Origin: Aestuariicoccus sp032586235
GTDB taxonomy: Bacteria; Pseudomonadota; Alphaproteobacteria; Rhodobacterales; Rhodobacteraceae
Length of the DNA stretch: 64,000 nt
Direction of reading: 5' to 3'
Assembly: GCF_032586235.1 (NCBI RefSeq)
Contig: NZ_JAWHTD010000004.1
Span: 62,001 to 126,000 of the forward strand
The translations under genes were made by a program, and so were the position numbers. The notes beneath the pieces are model-generated. The model saw only the letters and a program-made list of their open reading frames with translations. It was not told the DNA's origin and did not search any database. Positions 35,113 through 43,367 of the stretch are shown piece by piece (position 1 is the first letter of the stretch; each line of letters begins with the position of its first letter).

Positions 35113-35215
35113 TCCCGGCGGAGGATCGCCTGAAATCAACGGCTTGCCCTTCGGCTATTGCATAACAGCGGCCCGCGCTCCCATCTGTGACGAAAGTTTG
35201 CGAAAGGAGCGAGAC

Positions 35216-35608
35216 ATGCGAGCCATTCCGGGAATCGCGCTGGCGCTTGTGCTGGCGTCCGGGGCGCTGGCCAAGGTGCCCCTGCGCGACGTGGCCGAGA
35301 TCGACAACAGCCTAATGGCCGTGGCCATCGCCGATGAAATCCGCAAGACCTGCGACGGCATCAGCGCGCGGATGTTCCGCGCGTTGGGCGTGCTCAACGC
35401 GCTCAAGAACCATGCCCGCGATCTGGGCTATACCGACGACGAGATCGAGGCCTATGTGACCTCGAAGGCCGAAAAGGCGCGGATGCGCGACAAGGCCACC
35501 GCCTATCTGGCCGAGCGCGGCGTCGTGGCCGACGACAAGTCGCAGCTTTGCGCCTTCGGCCGCGAGGAAATCGCCCGCGGCGGGCCGATCGGCGACTTGC
35601 TGCGCTGA
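35216..35608 (+). CDS. DUF5333-like exported protein
   Basis: A 130-residue protein with a signal peptide (MRAIPGIALALVLASGALA). The mature part is helical with two Cys (IRKTCDGISARMFRALG and KSQLCAFGREEIARGGPIGD). It resembles the DUF5333 family found before nuoG in Rhodobacteraceae; the name is from memory. The AAAGGAG Shine-Dalgarno sets the start at 35,216. The following 257 bases to nuoG hold no gene I can support. Confidence 0.72.
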   Translation: MRAIPGIALALVLASGALAKVPLRDVAEIDNSLMAVAIADEIRKTCDGISARMFRALGVLNALKNHARDLGYTDDEIEAYVTSKAEKARMRDKATAYLAERGVVADDKSQLCAFGREEIARGGPIGDLLR

Positions 35609-35865
35609 CCGGTGACCCGTGTCCGGCGCGGCGATTCTCGGGGCTGGGGGCAGGGGCGGTGAGCCGTTTGCGCTAACGCCCGAACGGCGGGCTTGCGCGA
35701 TCACACAATGCACTTTCCATGCCCCGCGTCGATTTTTCCTAGCTTTGAATGGCCTGCGCGTCTTTCATCACAGAGAGTGTCGCGTTAGACAGCATGTCGA
35801 CGGGGTGCCTGCGTCGCGGTTGCGGGGCGGCTGCGCCTCAGGGAACAGCAGCAAAGGGTCCGGGC

Positions 35866-37884
35866 ATGTCCGACTTGCGCAAAATCATCATCGACGGGCA
35901 GGAAATGGAAGTGGACGGTGCGATGACGCTGATCCAGGCCTGCGAAACGGCCGGGATCGAGATTCCGCGCTTTTGCTATCACGAACGTCTGTCGATCGCC
36001 GGCAATTGCCGGATGTGCCTTGTCGAGGTGGTGGGCGGCCCGCCCAAGCCCGCGGCAAGCTGTGCCATGCAGGTGCGCGACCTGCGCCCCGGCCCCGAGG
36101 GTCAGCCGCCGGTGGTCAAGACCAACTCGCCCATGGTCAAGAAGGCCCGCGAAGGGGTGATGGAGTTTCTGCTGATCAACCACCCGCTGGATTGCCCGAT
36201 CTGCGATCAGGGCGGCGAATGCGACCTTCAGGACCAGGCGATGGCCTATGGCGTCGACTTCAGCCGCTTCCGCGAGCCCAAGCGCGCGGTGGACGATCTG
36301 GACCTCGGCCCGCTGGTCGAGACACATATGACGCGCTGCATCTCCTGCACCCGCTGCGTGCGCTTCACCTCCGAGGTGGCCGGGATCACCCAGATGGGCC
36401 AGACCGGGCGCGGCGAGGATGCAGAGATCACCTCGTATCTGGGCGAGACGCTCGATTCGAACCTGCAGGGCAACATCATCGACCTCTGCCCGGTGGGCGC
36501 GCTGGTGTCCAAGCCCTATGCCTTCACCGCCCGGCCGTGGGAGCTGACCAAGACCGAATCTATCGACGTGATGGATGCGCTGGGGTCGTCGATTCGCGTC
36601 GACACCAAGGGGCGCGAAGTGATGCGCTTCCTGCCGCGCAACCATGACGGCGTGAACGAGGAATGGATCTCGGACAAGACCCGCTTTGTCTGGGACGGGC
36701 TGCGCCGCCAGCGGCTGGACCGGCCCTACGTGCGCGAGAACGGCAAGCTGCGGCCCGCGTCATGGCCCGAGGCGCTGAAAAAGGCCGCCGAGGCCCTGCA
36801 AGGGGCCGAGAAGGTGGCCGGCCTTGTGGGCGATCTCGCCCCGGTCGAGGCGGCCTTTGCGCTCAAGCAGTTGATCGAGGGGCAGGGTGGCGTCGTGGAA
36901 TGCCGCACCGACGGGGCGAAACTGCCCTCGGGCAACCGCTCGGCCTATGTCGGCACCGCCTGCATCGAGGACATCGACGACGCCAAAGCGATCATGATCA
37001 TCGGCTCGAACCCGCGCAACGAGGCGCCGGTGCTGAACGCGCGCATCCGCAAGGCCTGGACCCGCGGCGCGTCTGTCGGCGTGATCGGTGAAAAGGTCGA
37101 TCTGACCTATGATTACGATCATTTGGGCGACGGGCCCGCCGTGATCTCGGGTCTGCTGGGCCGCGATCATTCCGGTGTGCAGGACAAGCCCTCGATCGTC
37201 ATCGTCGGGCAGGGCGCGCTGGTGCGCGAGGACGGCGCGGCCGTTCTGGCCGCTGCCATGGCGCTGGCTGAAAGCACGAAATCCAAGCTTCTGGTGCTGC
37301 ACACCGCCGCCGCCCTTGTGGGCGCGATGGATGCGGGTGCGACCAACCCCGACGGCATGAACGCCGTGCAGGGGGCCGATGTGATCTACAACCTCGGCGC
37401 GGATGAGATCGACATCGCCGAAGGCGCTTTCGTGATCTACCAGGGCAGCCACGGCGACCGCGGCGCGCATCGCGCCGACGTCATCCTGCCCGCCGCCGCC
37501 TACACCGAGGAACAGGGCCTTTTCGTCAACACCGAGGGCCGTCCGCAGCTGGCGCTGCGTGCCGGTTTCGCGCCGGGCGAGGCCAAGGAGAACTGGGCGA
37601 TCCTGCGCGCGCTCTCGGCCGAACTTGGCGCGGTCCAGCCCTGGAACAGCCTGGCGCAGCTGCGTCAGGCGCTGGTGGCCGAGGTGCCGCATCTGGCCGG
37701 TATCGACACGGTGCCCGAGAACGACTGGCAGCCTCTCGAGGCGGGGCAGATGAGCGAAGCGCCCTTCGTCAACGTGATCGGGGATTTCTATCTGACCAAC
37801 CCGATCGCCCGGGCGAGCGCGCTGATGGCCGAGTTGAGCGCCAACGCCAAGGCCCGCAACGAGACCAAGATCGCCGCAGAGTAA
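35866..37884 (+). CDS. nuoG: NADH-quinone oxidoreductase subunit G
   Basis: NuoG (672 residues) is the large Fe-S subunit of the peripheral arm. The N-terminal ferredoxin-like part has CYHERLSIAGNCRMCLVEV (2Fe-2S), then NHPLDCPICDQGGECDLQD (His/Cys3 cluster), and CISCTRCVRF with a later CPVGAL for a 4Fe-4S cluster. A molybdopterin-oxidoreductase-like domain without cofactor follows (IMIIGSNPRNEAPVLNARIR; ILPAAAYTEEQGLFVNTEGR). Everything needed for electron relay downstream of NuoF is present. The 257-base gap before it could hold an internal promoter. Confidence 0.97.
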   Translation: MSDLRKIIIDGQEMEVDGAMTLIQACETAGIEIPRFCYHERLSIAGNCRMCLVEVVGGPPKPAASCAMQVRDLRPGPEGQPPVVKTNSPMVKKAREGVMEFLLINHPLDCPICDQGGECDLQDQAMAYGVDFSRFREPKRAVDDLDLGPLVETHMTRCISCTRCVRFTSEVAGITQMGQTGRGEDAEITSYLGETLDSNLQGNIIDLCPVGALVSKPYAFTARPWELTKTESIDVMDALGSSIRVDTKGREVMRFLPRNHDGVNEEWISDKTRFVWDGLRRQRLDRPYVRENGKLRPASWPEALKKAAEALQGAEKVAGLVGDLAPVEAAFALKQLIEGQGGVVECRTDGAKLPSGNRSAYVGTACIEDIDDAKAIMIIGSNPRNEAPVLNARIRKAWTRGASVGVIGEKVDLTYDYDHLGDGPAVISGLLGRDHSGVQDKPSIVIVGQGALVREDGAAVLAAAMALAESTKSKLLVLHTAAALVGAMDAGATNPDGMNAVQGADVIYNLGADEIDIAEGAFVIYQGSHGDRGAHRADVILPAAAYTEEQGLFVNTEGRPQLALRAGFAPGEAKENWAILRALSAELGAVQPWNSLAQLRQALVAEVPHLAGIDTVPENDWQPLEAGQMSEAPFVNVIGDFYLTNPIARASALMAELSANAKARNETKIAAE

Positions 37885-37890
37885 GGGCGG

Positions 37891-38277
37891 ATGCGGGCCA
37901 TGTTGCCGATACTCAGCCTTGCCGCTCTGACCGCCTGTGAGGCGGCCGAAGAGGACGCGCTGCCGTTCACGCCGGTCTACGATGGCGTCGAGACGCGGCT
38001 GCTGGATGGCGATCTGGTGGAGTTCCGGGTGCGCATGCGCGGCGCGCGCACCGGAGAGGACGTGGCGGATTACGCGGAATGCGCCGCGGCGCAATACGCG
38101 CTGATCCGGGGGTACGGGTTTGCGCGGCATTTGCGCACAAATGTATACGAAGAGGGTGGCCTCTGGCGGGCAGATGCGGTTTACACCATCTCAGCCGGGC
38201 TGCCGCGCGGGCTCAAGACGATCGACGCCGAAGTTGTCGCTCTGAACTGCTCCGAGACCGGGATACCGATGGTATGA
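37891..38277 (+). CDS. Putative lipoprotein between nuoG and nuoH
   Basis: A 128-residue protein starting MRAMLPILSLAALTAC with a LTAC lipobox (Cys16). The mature part includes FTPVYDGVETRLLDGDLVEF, DYAECAAAQYALIRGYGFAR and ALNCSETGIPMV with two further Cys. It begins six bases after nuoG and ends seven before nuoH. It is the third predicted lipoprotein in this operon, and no function is known to me. Confidence 0.75.
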   Translation: MRAMLPILSLAALTACEAAEEDALPFTPVYDGVETRLLDGDLVEFRVRMRGARTGEDVADYAECAAAQYALIRGYGFARHLRTNVYEEGGLWRADAVYTISAGLPRGLKTIDAEVVALNCSETGIPMV

Positions 38278-38284
38278 GGACCTG

Positions 38285-39322
38285 ATGGCTGATTTTCTAA
38301 GCACGCCCCTGGGCACATTGGCGATTGTCGCGGCGCAATGCCTGCTGGTGCTGGGCTTTGTCATGGTGTCGCTGCTGTTTCTCGTTTACGGCGACCGCAA
38401 GATCTGGGCCGCCGTTCAGATGCGCCGCGGGCCCAACGTGGTCGGCGTCTACGGCCTGTTGCAGACGGTGGCCGACGCGCTGAAATACGTTGTGAAAGAG
38501 GTCGTGGTGCCCGCGGGCGCCGACAAGCCGGTGTTCATGCTGGCGCCGATGACCTCGTTCGTGCTGGCGATGATCGCCTGGGCGGTGATCCCGTTCAACG
38601 ACACCTGGGTGTTGTCGGATATCAACGTGGCGATCCTTTATGTCTTCGCGGTCTCCTCTCTCGAGGTCTACGGCGTGATCATGGGCGGCTGGGCGTCGAA
38701 CTCGAAATACCCGTTCCTGGGAAGCTTGCGCTCTGCGGCGCAGATGATTTCCTATGAGGTCAGCATCGGGTTGATCATCATCGGGGTGATCATCTCGACG
38801 GGTTCGATGAATTTCGGCGACATCGTGCGGGCGCAGGACGGCGGCTTCGGGCTCTTCAGCTGGTACTGGCTGCCGCATCTGCCGATGGTGTTCCTCTTCT
38901 TCATCTCGGCGCTGGCCGAGACCAACCGCCCGCCCTTCGACCTGCCCGAGGCGGAATCCGAACTGGTGGCGGGCTACCAGGTGGAATATTCCTCGACGCC
39001 CTTCCTGCTCTTCATGGCGGGCGAATATATCGCCATCTTCCTGATGTGCGCGCTGACCTCGCTGCTGTTCTTCGGCGGCTGGCTGTCGCCGATCCCGGGC
39101 CTGCCGGACGGGGCGCTGTGGATGGTGGCCAAGATGGCGTTCTTCTTTTTCATCTTCGCGATGGTCAAGGCGATCACCCCGCGTTACCGCTACGACCAGC
39201 TGATGCGGCTGGGCTGGAAAGTGTTCCTGCCGTTCAGCCTGGTCTGGGTGGTCTTCGTATCCTTTGCCGCGAAATTCGACTGGTTCTGGGGCAGCTATGC
39301 CCGTTGGGCCACGGGAGGCTGA
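38285..39322 (+). CDS. nuoH: NADH-quinone oxidoreductase subunit H
   Basis: NuoH (345 residues) is the membrane subunit that forms the quinone channel and links to proton pumping. It has about eight transmembrane helices and the conserved cytoplasmic loops: DRKIWAAVQMRRGPNVVGVYG, ETNRPPFDLPEAESELVAGY with its Glu cluster, and a late PRYRYDQLMRLGWKVFLP. It ends one codon before nuoI. Confidence 0.97.
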   Translation: MADFLSTPLGTLAIVAAQCLLVLGFVMVSLLFLVYGDRKIWAAVQMRRGPNVVGVYGLLQTVADALKYVVKEVVVPAGADKPVFMLAPMTSFVLAMIAWAVIPFNDTWVLSDINVAILYVFAVSSLEVYGVIMGGWASNSKYPFLGSLRSAAQMISYEVSIGLIIIGVIISTGSMNFGDIVRAQDGGFGLFSWYWLPHLPMVFLFFISALAETNRPPFDLPEAESELVAGYQVEYSSTPFLLFMAGEYIAIFLMCALTSLLFFGGWLSPIPGLPDGALWMVAKMAFFFFIFAMVKAITPRYRYDQLMRLGWKVFLPFSLVWVVFVSFAAKFDWFWGSYARWATGG

Positions 39323-39325
39323 CAG

Positions 39326-39820
39326 ATGGCGAATATCGACTACGGACGTGCCGCGAAATACTTTTTGCTGGCGGACTTCTTTCAGGGCTTCAAGCTGGGG
39401 CTGAAGTATTTCTTCGCCCCCAAGGCCACGCTGAACTACCCGCATGAAAAAGGGCCGCTGAGCCCGCGGTTCCGCGGCGAACACGCGCTGCGCCGCTATC
39501 CCAACGGCGAGGAACGCTGCATCGCCTGCAAGCTCTGCGAGGCGATCTGCCCGGCGCAGGCGATCACCATCGACGCCGAGCCCCGCGACGACGGCAGCCG
39601 CCGGACCACGCGCTACGACATCGACATGACCAAGTGCATCTATTGCGGCTTCTGCCAGGAGGCCTGCCCGGTCGATGCCATCGTCGAAGGCCCGAATTTC
39701 GAATTCTCCGCCGAGACCCGCGAGGAGCTTTACTACGACAAGGCCAAGCTTTTGGAGAACGGCGAGCGCTGGGAAGCCGAGATCGCCCGCAACCTCGAAC
39801 TGGACGCACCCTACCGATGA
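39326..39820 (+). CDS. nuoI: NADH-quinone oxidoreductase subunit I
   Basis: NuoI (164 residues) carries two 4Fe-4S clusters (N6a, N6b) between NuoG and NuoB. Both ligand sets are clear: CIACKLCEAICPAQAI and CIYCGFCQEACPVDAI. The N-terminal amphipathic part (FFQGFKLGLKYFFAPKATLN) lies against NuoH. The downstream hairpin pair (39,833-39,878) separates it from the next gene. Confidence 0.97.
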   Translation: MANIDYGRAAKYFLLADFFQGFKLGLKYFFAPKATLNYPHEKGPLSPRFRGEHALRRYPNGEERCIACKLCEAICPAQAITIDAEPRDDGSRRTTRYDIDMTKCIYCGFCQEACPVDAIVEGPNFEFSAETREELYYDKAKLLENGERWEAEIARNLELDAPYR

Positions 39821-39832
39821 CCTGGAGCGGAC

Positions 39833-39878
39833 AAAAATCTTGCAAGATTTTTGCCAAGGATTTTTCAAAAATCCTTGG
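39833..39878. repeat. Hairpin pair inside the nuo operon (family copy 2)
   Basis: 39,833-39,852 is a perfect 20-base palindrome (AAAAATCTTG and its complement). 39,854-39,878 is a 12-bp stem with a single-base loop (CCAAGGATTTTT). Both fold strongly as RNA, between nuoI and the CMD gene, and may act as a processing or partial termination site. Confidence 0.7.
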
Positions 39879-39893
39879 CCCGGGGAGGGCGTG

Positions 39894-40301
39894 ATGTCTG
39901 ATCCCAAGACCCCGTTCGAGCTGATGATGGCACAGGCGCAGGAGATGGCGAAGGCGTTCAATCCGGCGCTGTCGTCCTTCGACCCAAAGGGTTTCGAGAA
40001 GATGTGGCCGACCATGCCCAAAGACGCCATGGAAATGTGGTTCGGCAAGGGCATCAGCAAGGACGGTCTGGACGCCAAGACGCGGCTTTTGCTGACGCTG
40101 GCGGGGCTGACCATGCAGGGCGCACAGGCCGACACCCAGGTGCGCATGACCGTCCGCCACGCGATGGAGGCCGGCGCCACCAAGGACGAGATCGCCGAGA
40201 CCATCGCGCAGATGTCGATGTTCGCCGGCCTTCCGGCCATGACGCGCGCGATGGAGATGGCGCGCGAGGTCATGGAAGACGAAAAGGATGAGGATACATG
40301 A
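39894..40301 (+). CDS. Carboxymuconolactone decarboxylase-like protein
   Basis: A 135-residue helical protein with a CMD/AhpD-like layout: LDAKTRLLLTLAGLTMQGAQ, RMTVRHAMEAGATKDEIAET and IAQMSMFAGLPAMTRAMEMA. It lacks the CxxC of the peroxidase AhpD (no Cys at all), so redox activity is unlikely. A gene of this type between nuoI and nuoJ is familiar from Rhodobacteraceae. Start at 39,894 follows GGGGAGGG; it overlaps nuoJ by four bases. Confidence 0.8.
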   Translation: MSDPKTPFELMMAQAQEMAKAFNPALSSFDPKGFEKMWPTMPKDAMEMWFGKGISKDGLDAKTRLLLTLAGLTMQGAQADTQVRMTVRHAMEAGATKDEIAETIAQMSMFAGLPAMTRAMEMAREVMEDEKDEDT

Positions 40302-40900
40302 GCGTCTTTGCCTTCTACCTGTTCGCCATGAGCACGATCGCCGGCGGGCTTTTCACGGTGATCAGCCGCAACCCCGTGCATTCGGTGCTCTGGCTGATCC
40401 TGGCCTTTCTGTCGTCGGCGGGGCTCTTCGTGCTGCTGGGGGCGGAATTCGTGGCGATGCTTCTGGTCATCGTCTACGTGGGCGCCGTGGCGGTGCTTTT
40501 TCTCTTCGTTGTGATGATGCTGGACGTGGATTTCGCCGAGCTGAAGGCGGAGATGGCGCGCTACATGCCGCTGGCGCTGCTGATCGGTCTGGTGATCCTG
40601 ATGCAATTGGCCATCGCCTTCGGCGCCTGGCAAAGCTCGGACCTGGCAGCGGGTCAGCTGGCGCAGCCGGTGCCGGCGGACCGGCACAACACCGAGGCGC
40701 TGGGGCTGATACTATATGACCAGTACTTCCTGCTGTTCCAGCTGGCGGGGCTGATCCTGCTGGTGGCGATGATCGGCGCGATCGTGCTGACGCTGCGCCA
40801 CCGGGAGGACATCAAGCGCCAGAACGTGGTCGCGCAGATGATGCGCGATCCGGCCAAGGCGATGGAACTGAAAGACATAAAGCCCGGGCAAGGGTTGTGA
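40298..40900 (+). CDS. nuoJ: NADH-quinone oxidoreductase subunit J
   Basis: NuoJ (200 residues) is a five-helix membrane subunit. The signature helix 3 LLVIVYVGAVAVLFLFVVMM, with the pi-bulge region important for gating, is complete. The C-terminal helix AGLILLVAMIGAIVLTLRHR and a soluble tail VKRQN-like (DIKRQNVVAQMM) follow. It overlaps the CMD gene upstream and is separated from nuoK by a hairpin pair. Confidence 0.96.
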   Translation: MSVFAFYLFAMSTIAGGLFTVISRNPVHSVLWLILAFLSSAGLFVLLGAEFVAMLLVIVYVGAVAVLFLFVVMMLDVDFAELKAEMARYMPLALLIGLVILMQLAIAFGAWQSSDLAAGQLAQPVPADRHNTEALGLILYDQYFLLFQLAGLILLVAMIGAIVLTLRHREDIKRQNVVAQMMRDPAKAMELKDIKPGQGL

Positions 40901-40909
40901 GCGGCGACA

Positions 40910-40955
40910 CGATTTCTTGCAAAGAAATCGATCCGGAATTTTCGGAAAATTCCGG
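40910..40955. repeat. Hairpin pair inside the nuo operon (family copy 3)
   Basis: 40,910-40,930 (CGATTTCTT, loop GCA) and 40,933-40,955 (CCGGAATTTTC, loop G) closely copy the first and third hairpins at 1690-1759; the second differs from 1737-1759 only in the loop base. It lies between nuoJ and nuoK. Confidence 0.75.
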
Positions 40956-40984
40956 TTCCGCGCGGAAAGAACGGAATGGGACAG

Positions 40985-41290
40985 ATGATCGGAATTGAAC
41001 ACTATCTGACGGTCGCGGCGACGCTGTTCGTCATCGGTATCTTCGGGCTCTTTCTGAACCGGAAGAACGTGATCATCCTGCTGATGAGCATCGAGTTGAT
41101 GCTGCTTGCGGTGAACATCAACCTCGTGGCCTTCTCCAGTTTCCTCGGCGATCTCGTGGGTCAGGTCTTCACGCTCTTCGTGCTGACCGTGGCCGCTGCG
41201 GAGGCCGCCATCGGGCTTGCGATCCTCGTCTGCTTCTTCCGTAACCGCGGCACCATCGCCGTGGAAGACGTCAACGTGATGAAAGGCTGA
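40985..41290 (+). CDS. nuoK: NADH-quinone oxidoreductase subunit K
   Basis: NuoK (101 residues from this ATG) is a three-helix membrane subunit related to MrpC antiporter subunits. The key carboxylate is in MSIELMLLAVNINLVAF, and a second in AAAEAAIGLAILV. The tail NRGTIAVEDVNVMKG is the usual alphaproteobacterial end. An ATG three codons upstream (40,976) is an equally possible start. It ends four bases before nuoL. Confidence 0.95.
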   Translation: MIGIEHYLTVAATLFVIGIFGLFLNRKNVIILLMSIELMLLAVNINLVAFSSFLGDLVGQVFTLFVLTVAAAEAAIGLAILVCFFRNRGTIAVEDVNVMKG

Positions 41291-41294
41291 CCCG

Positions 41295-43367
41295 ATGGAG
41301 ACGCTCATTCTCTTCGCCCCCCTGGTCGGGGCCATCATCGCGGGTTTCGGCTGGCGTCTGATCGGCGAGCGCGGGGCCATGTGGGTCTCGACCGGCCTGC
41401 TCTTCGTCGCGTGCTTCTTCAGCTGGATCGTATTCCTCGGTCATGACGGCGTGACCGAAAGCATCCAGATCCTGCGCTGGATCGAGAGCGGCACGCTCAG
41501 CACCGACTGGGCCATCCGGCTCGACCGGCTGACGGCGATCATGCTGATCGTGGTGACGACCGTTTCGGCGCTCGTGCATCTTTACAGCTTCGGCTACATG
41601 GATCACGACCCGCAGTGGCGGGAGGGCGAGGTCTATAAACCGCGTTTCTTCGCGTATCTGTCGTTCTTCACCTTCGCCATGCTGATGCTGGTGACCTCGG
41701 ACAACCTCGTCCAGATGTTCTTCGGCTGGGAGGGCGTGGGCGTCGCCTCTTACCTCTTGATCGGTTTTTACTACCGCAAGCCTTCGGCCAATGCAGCGGC
41801 GATCAAGGCCTTCGTGGTCAACCGGGTGGGCGATTTCGGCTTTGCGCTGGGGATCTTCGGGCTCTTCTTCCTGGTCGACAGCATCCGCCTCGACGACGTC
41901 TTTGCCGCCGCGCCGACGCTGGCCGAGACCCAGCTGACCTTTCTCTGGAGCGAGTGGAACGCGGCGAACCTGATCGCCTTCCTGCTCTTTATCGGGGCGA
42001 TGGGCAAATCGGCGCAGCTTTTCCTGCACACCTGGCTGCCGGACGCAATGGAAGGTCCGACCCCGGTGTCGGCGCTGATCCACGCGGCCACGATGGTGAC
42101 CGCCGGGGTTTTCCTGGTCTGCCGCATGTCGCCGCTGATGGAATTCGCGCCCGAGGCGATGGCCTTCGTCACCTTCCTGGGCGCCACCACCGCCTTCTTC
42201 GCGGCCACGGTGGGGCTGGTGCAGAACGACATAAAGCGCGTCATCGCCTATTCGACCTGTTCGCAGCTGGGCTATATGTTCGTGGCCGCCGGTGTGGGCG
42301 TCTACAGCGTGGCGATGTTCCACCTCTTCACCCATGCGTTCTTCAAGGCGATGCTGTTCCTCGGCGCCGGCTCGGTCATCCATGCCATGCATCACGAGCA
42401 GGACATGCGGAACTACGGCGGTCTGCGCAAGAAGATCCCCTATACCTTCTGGGCGATGATGATCGGCACGCTGGCCATCACCGGCGTCGGCATTCCGCTG
42501 ACCGGGTGGATCGGCTTTGCCGGCTTTGCCTCCAAGGATGCCGTGATCGAGAGCGCCTTTGCCGCTACGAACGGGGGCTATGCCTTCTGGATGCTGGTCA
42601 TCGCGGCGCTCTTCACCAGCTTTTACAGCTGGCGGCTGATGTTCCTGACCTTCTACGGCAAGTCGCGCGGCGACAAGCACACGCATGAACATGCGCATGA
42701 AAGCCCGATGGTCATGCTGATCCCGCTGGGCGTCCTTGCCGTCGGCGCGGTCTTTGCCGGCGCGATCTGGTACGGCAGCTTCTTTGGCAAGACCAACGAG
42801 GTGGTCAAATTCTTCGGCGGCGCATACACCGAGCCGGCCGAAGAGCTCAAAGAAGCGGTGGCCGAGCGCAGCCCCAAAGCGTCTGAGCTGCATTACGTCA
42901 TGGAAAGCACACCGGGCGAGGCGGCGATCTATATTGCGCCTGAAAACACAATCCTGCACGAGGCGCATTACGTGCCCACCTGGGTCAAGCTGTCGCCCTT
43001 CGTGGCGATGCTGATCGGGCTGGGGGTGGCTTACCTATTCTACATCGTGAACCCGGCACTGCCCAAGCGGCTGGCCGAGGCGCAGCGCCCGCTGTACCTC
43101 TTCCTGCTGAACAAGTGGTACTTTGACGAGATCTACGATTTCGTCTTCGTCAAGCCCGCAAGGGCGCTTGGCCGCCTGCTGTGGAAGCGCGGCGATGGCG
43201 CGGTGATCGACGGGTCGATCAACGGCGTGGCGATGGGGATCATCCCCTTCTTCACCCGCCTCGCGGGCCGGGCGCAGTCGGGCTACATCTTCACCTATGC
43301 CTTCGCGATGGTCATCGGCATTGCCGTTCTGATCACCTGGATGACGCTCACCGGAGGGGCGGAGTAA
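41295..43367 (+). CDS. nuoL: NADH-quinone oxidoreductase subunit L
   Basis: NuoL (690 residues) is the distal antiporter-like proton-pumping subunit. It has about 16 transmembrane helices with FGWEGVGVASYLLIGFYY, LLFIGAMGKSAQLFLHTWLP and IHAATMVTAGVFLVCRMSP, carrying the Glu, Lys and His of the proton path. The long C-terminal lateral helix region (FDEIYDFVFVKPARALGRLL) follows a charged His-rich loop (KHTHEHAHESP). Its TAA overlaps the nuoM ATG by one base. Confidence 0.97.
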   Translation: METLILFAPLVGAIIAGFGWRLIGERGAMWVSTGLLFVACFFSWIVFLGHDGVTESIQILRWIESGTLSTDWAIRLDRLTAIMLIVVTTVSALVHLYSFGYMDHDPQWREGEVYKPRFFAYLSFFTFAMLMLVTSDNLVQMFFGWEGVGVASYLLIGFYYRKPSANAAAIKAFVVNRVGDFGFALGIFGLFFLVDSIRLDDVFAAAPTLAETQLTFLWSEWNAANLIAFLLFIGAMGKSAQLFLHTWLPDAMEGPTPVSALIHAATMVTAGVFLVCRMSPLMEFAPEAMAFVTFLGATTAFFAATVGLVQNDIKRVIAYSTCSQLGYMFVAAGVGVYSVAMFHLFTHAFFKAMLFLGAGSVIHAMHHEQDMRNYGGLRKKIPYTFWAMMIGTLAITGVGIPLTGWIGFAGFASKDAVIESAFAATNGGYAFWMLVIAALFTSFYSWRLMFLTFYGKSRGDKHTHEHAHESPMVMLIPLGVLAVGAVFAGAIWYGSFFGKTNEVVKFFGGAYTEPAEELKEAVAERSPKASELHYVMESTPGEAAIYIAPENTILHEAHYVPTWVKLSPFVAMLIGLGVAYLFYIVNPALPKRLAEAQRPLYLFLLNKWYFDEIYDFVFVKPARALGRLLWKRGDGAVIDGSINGVAMGIIPFFTRLAGRAQSGYIFTYAFAMVIGIAVLITWMTLTGGAE

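Noticed and set aside
35609..35865. Internal promoter or small gene before nuoG
   Set aside because: No convincing -35/-10 pair with correct spacing, and no frame with a Shine-Dalgarno and family pattern.
38297..40687. 796-codon minus-strand frame opposite nuoH, nuoI, CMD and nuoJ
   Set aside because: Antisense shadow of complex I genes.
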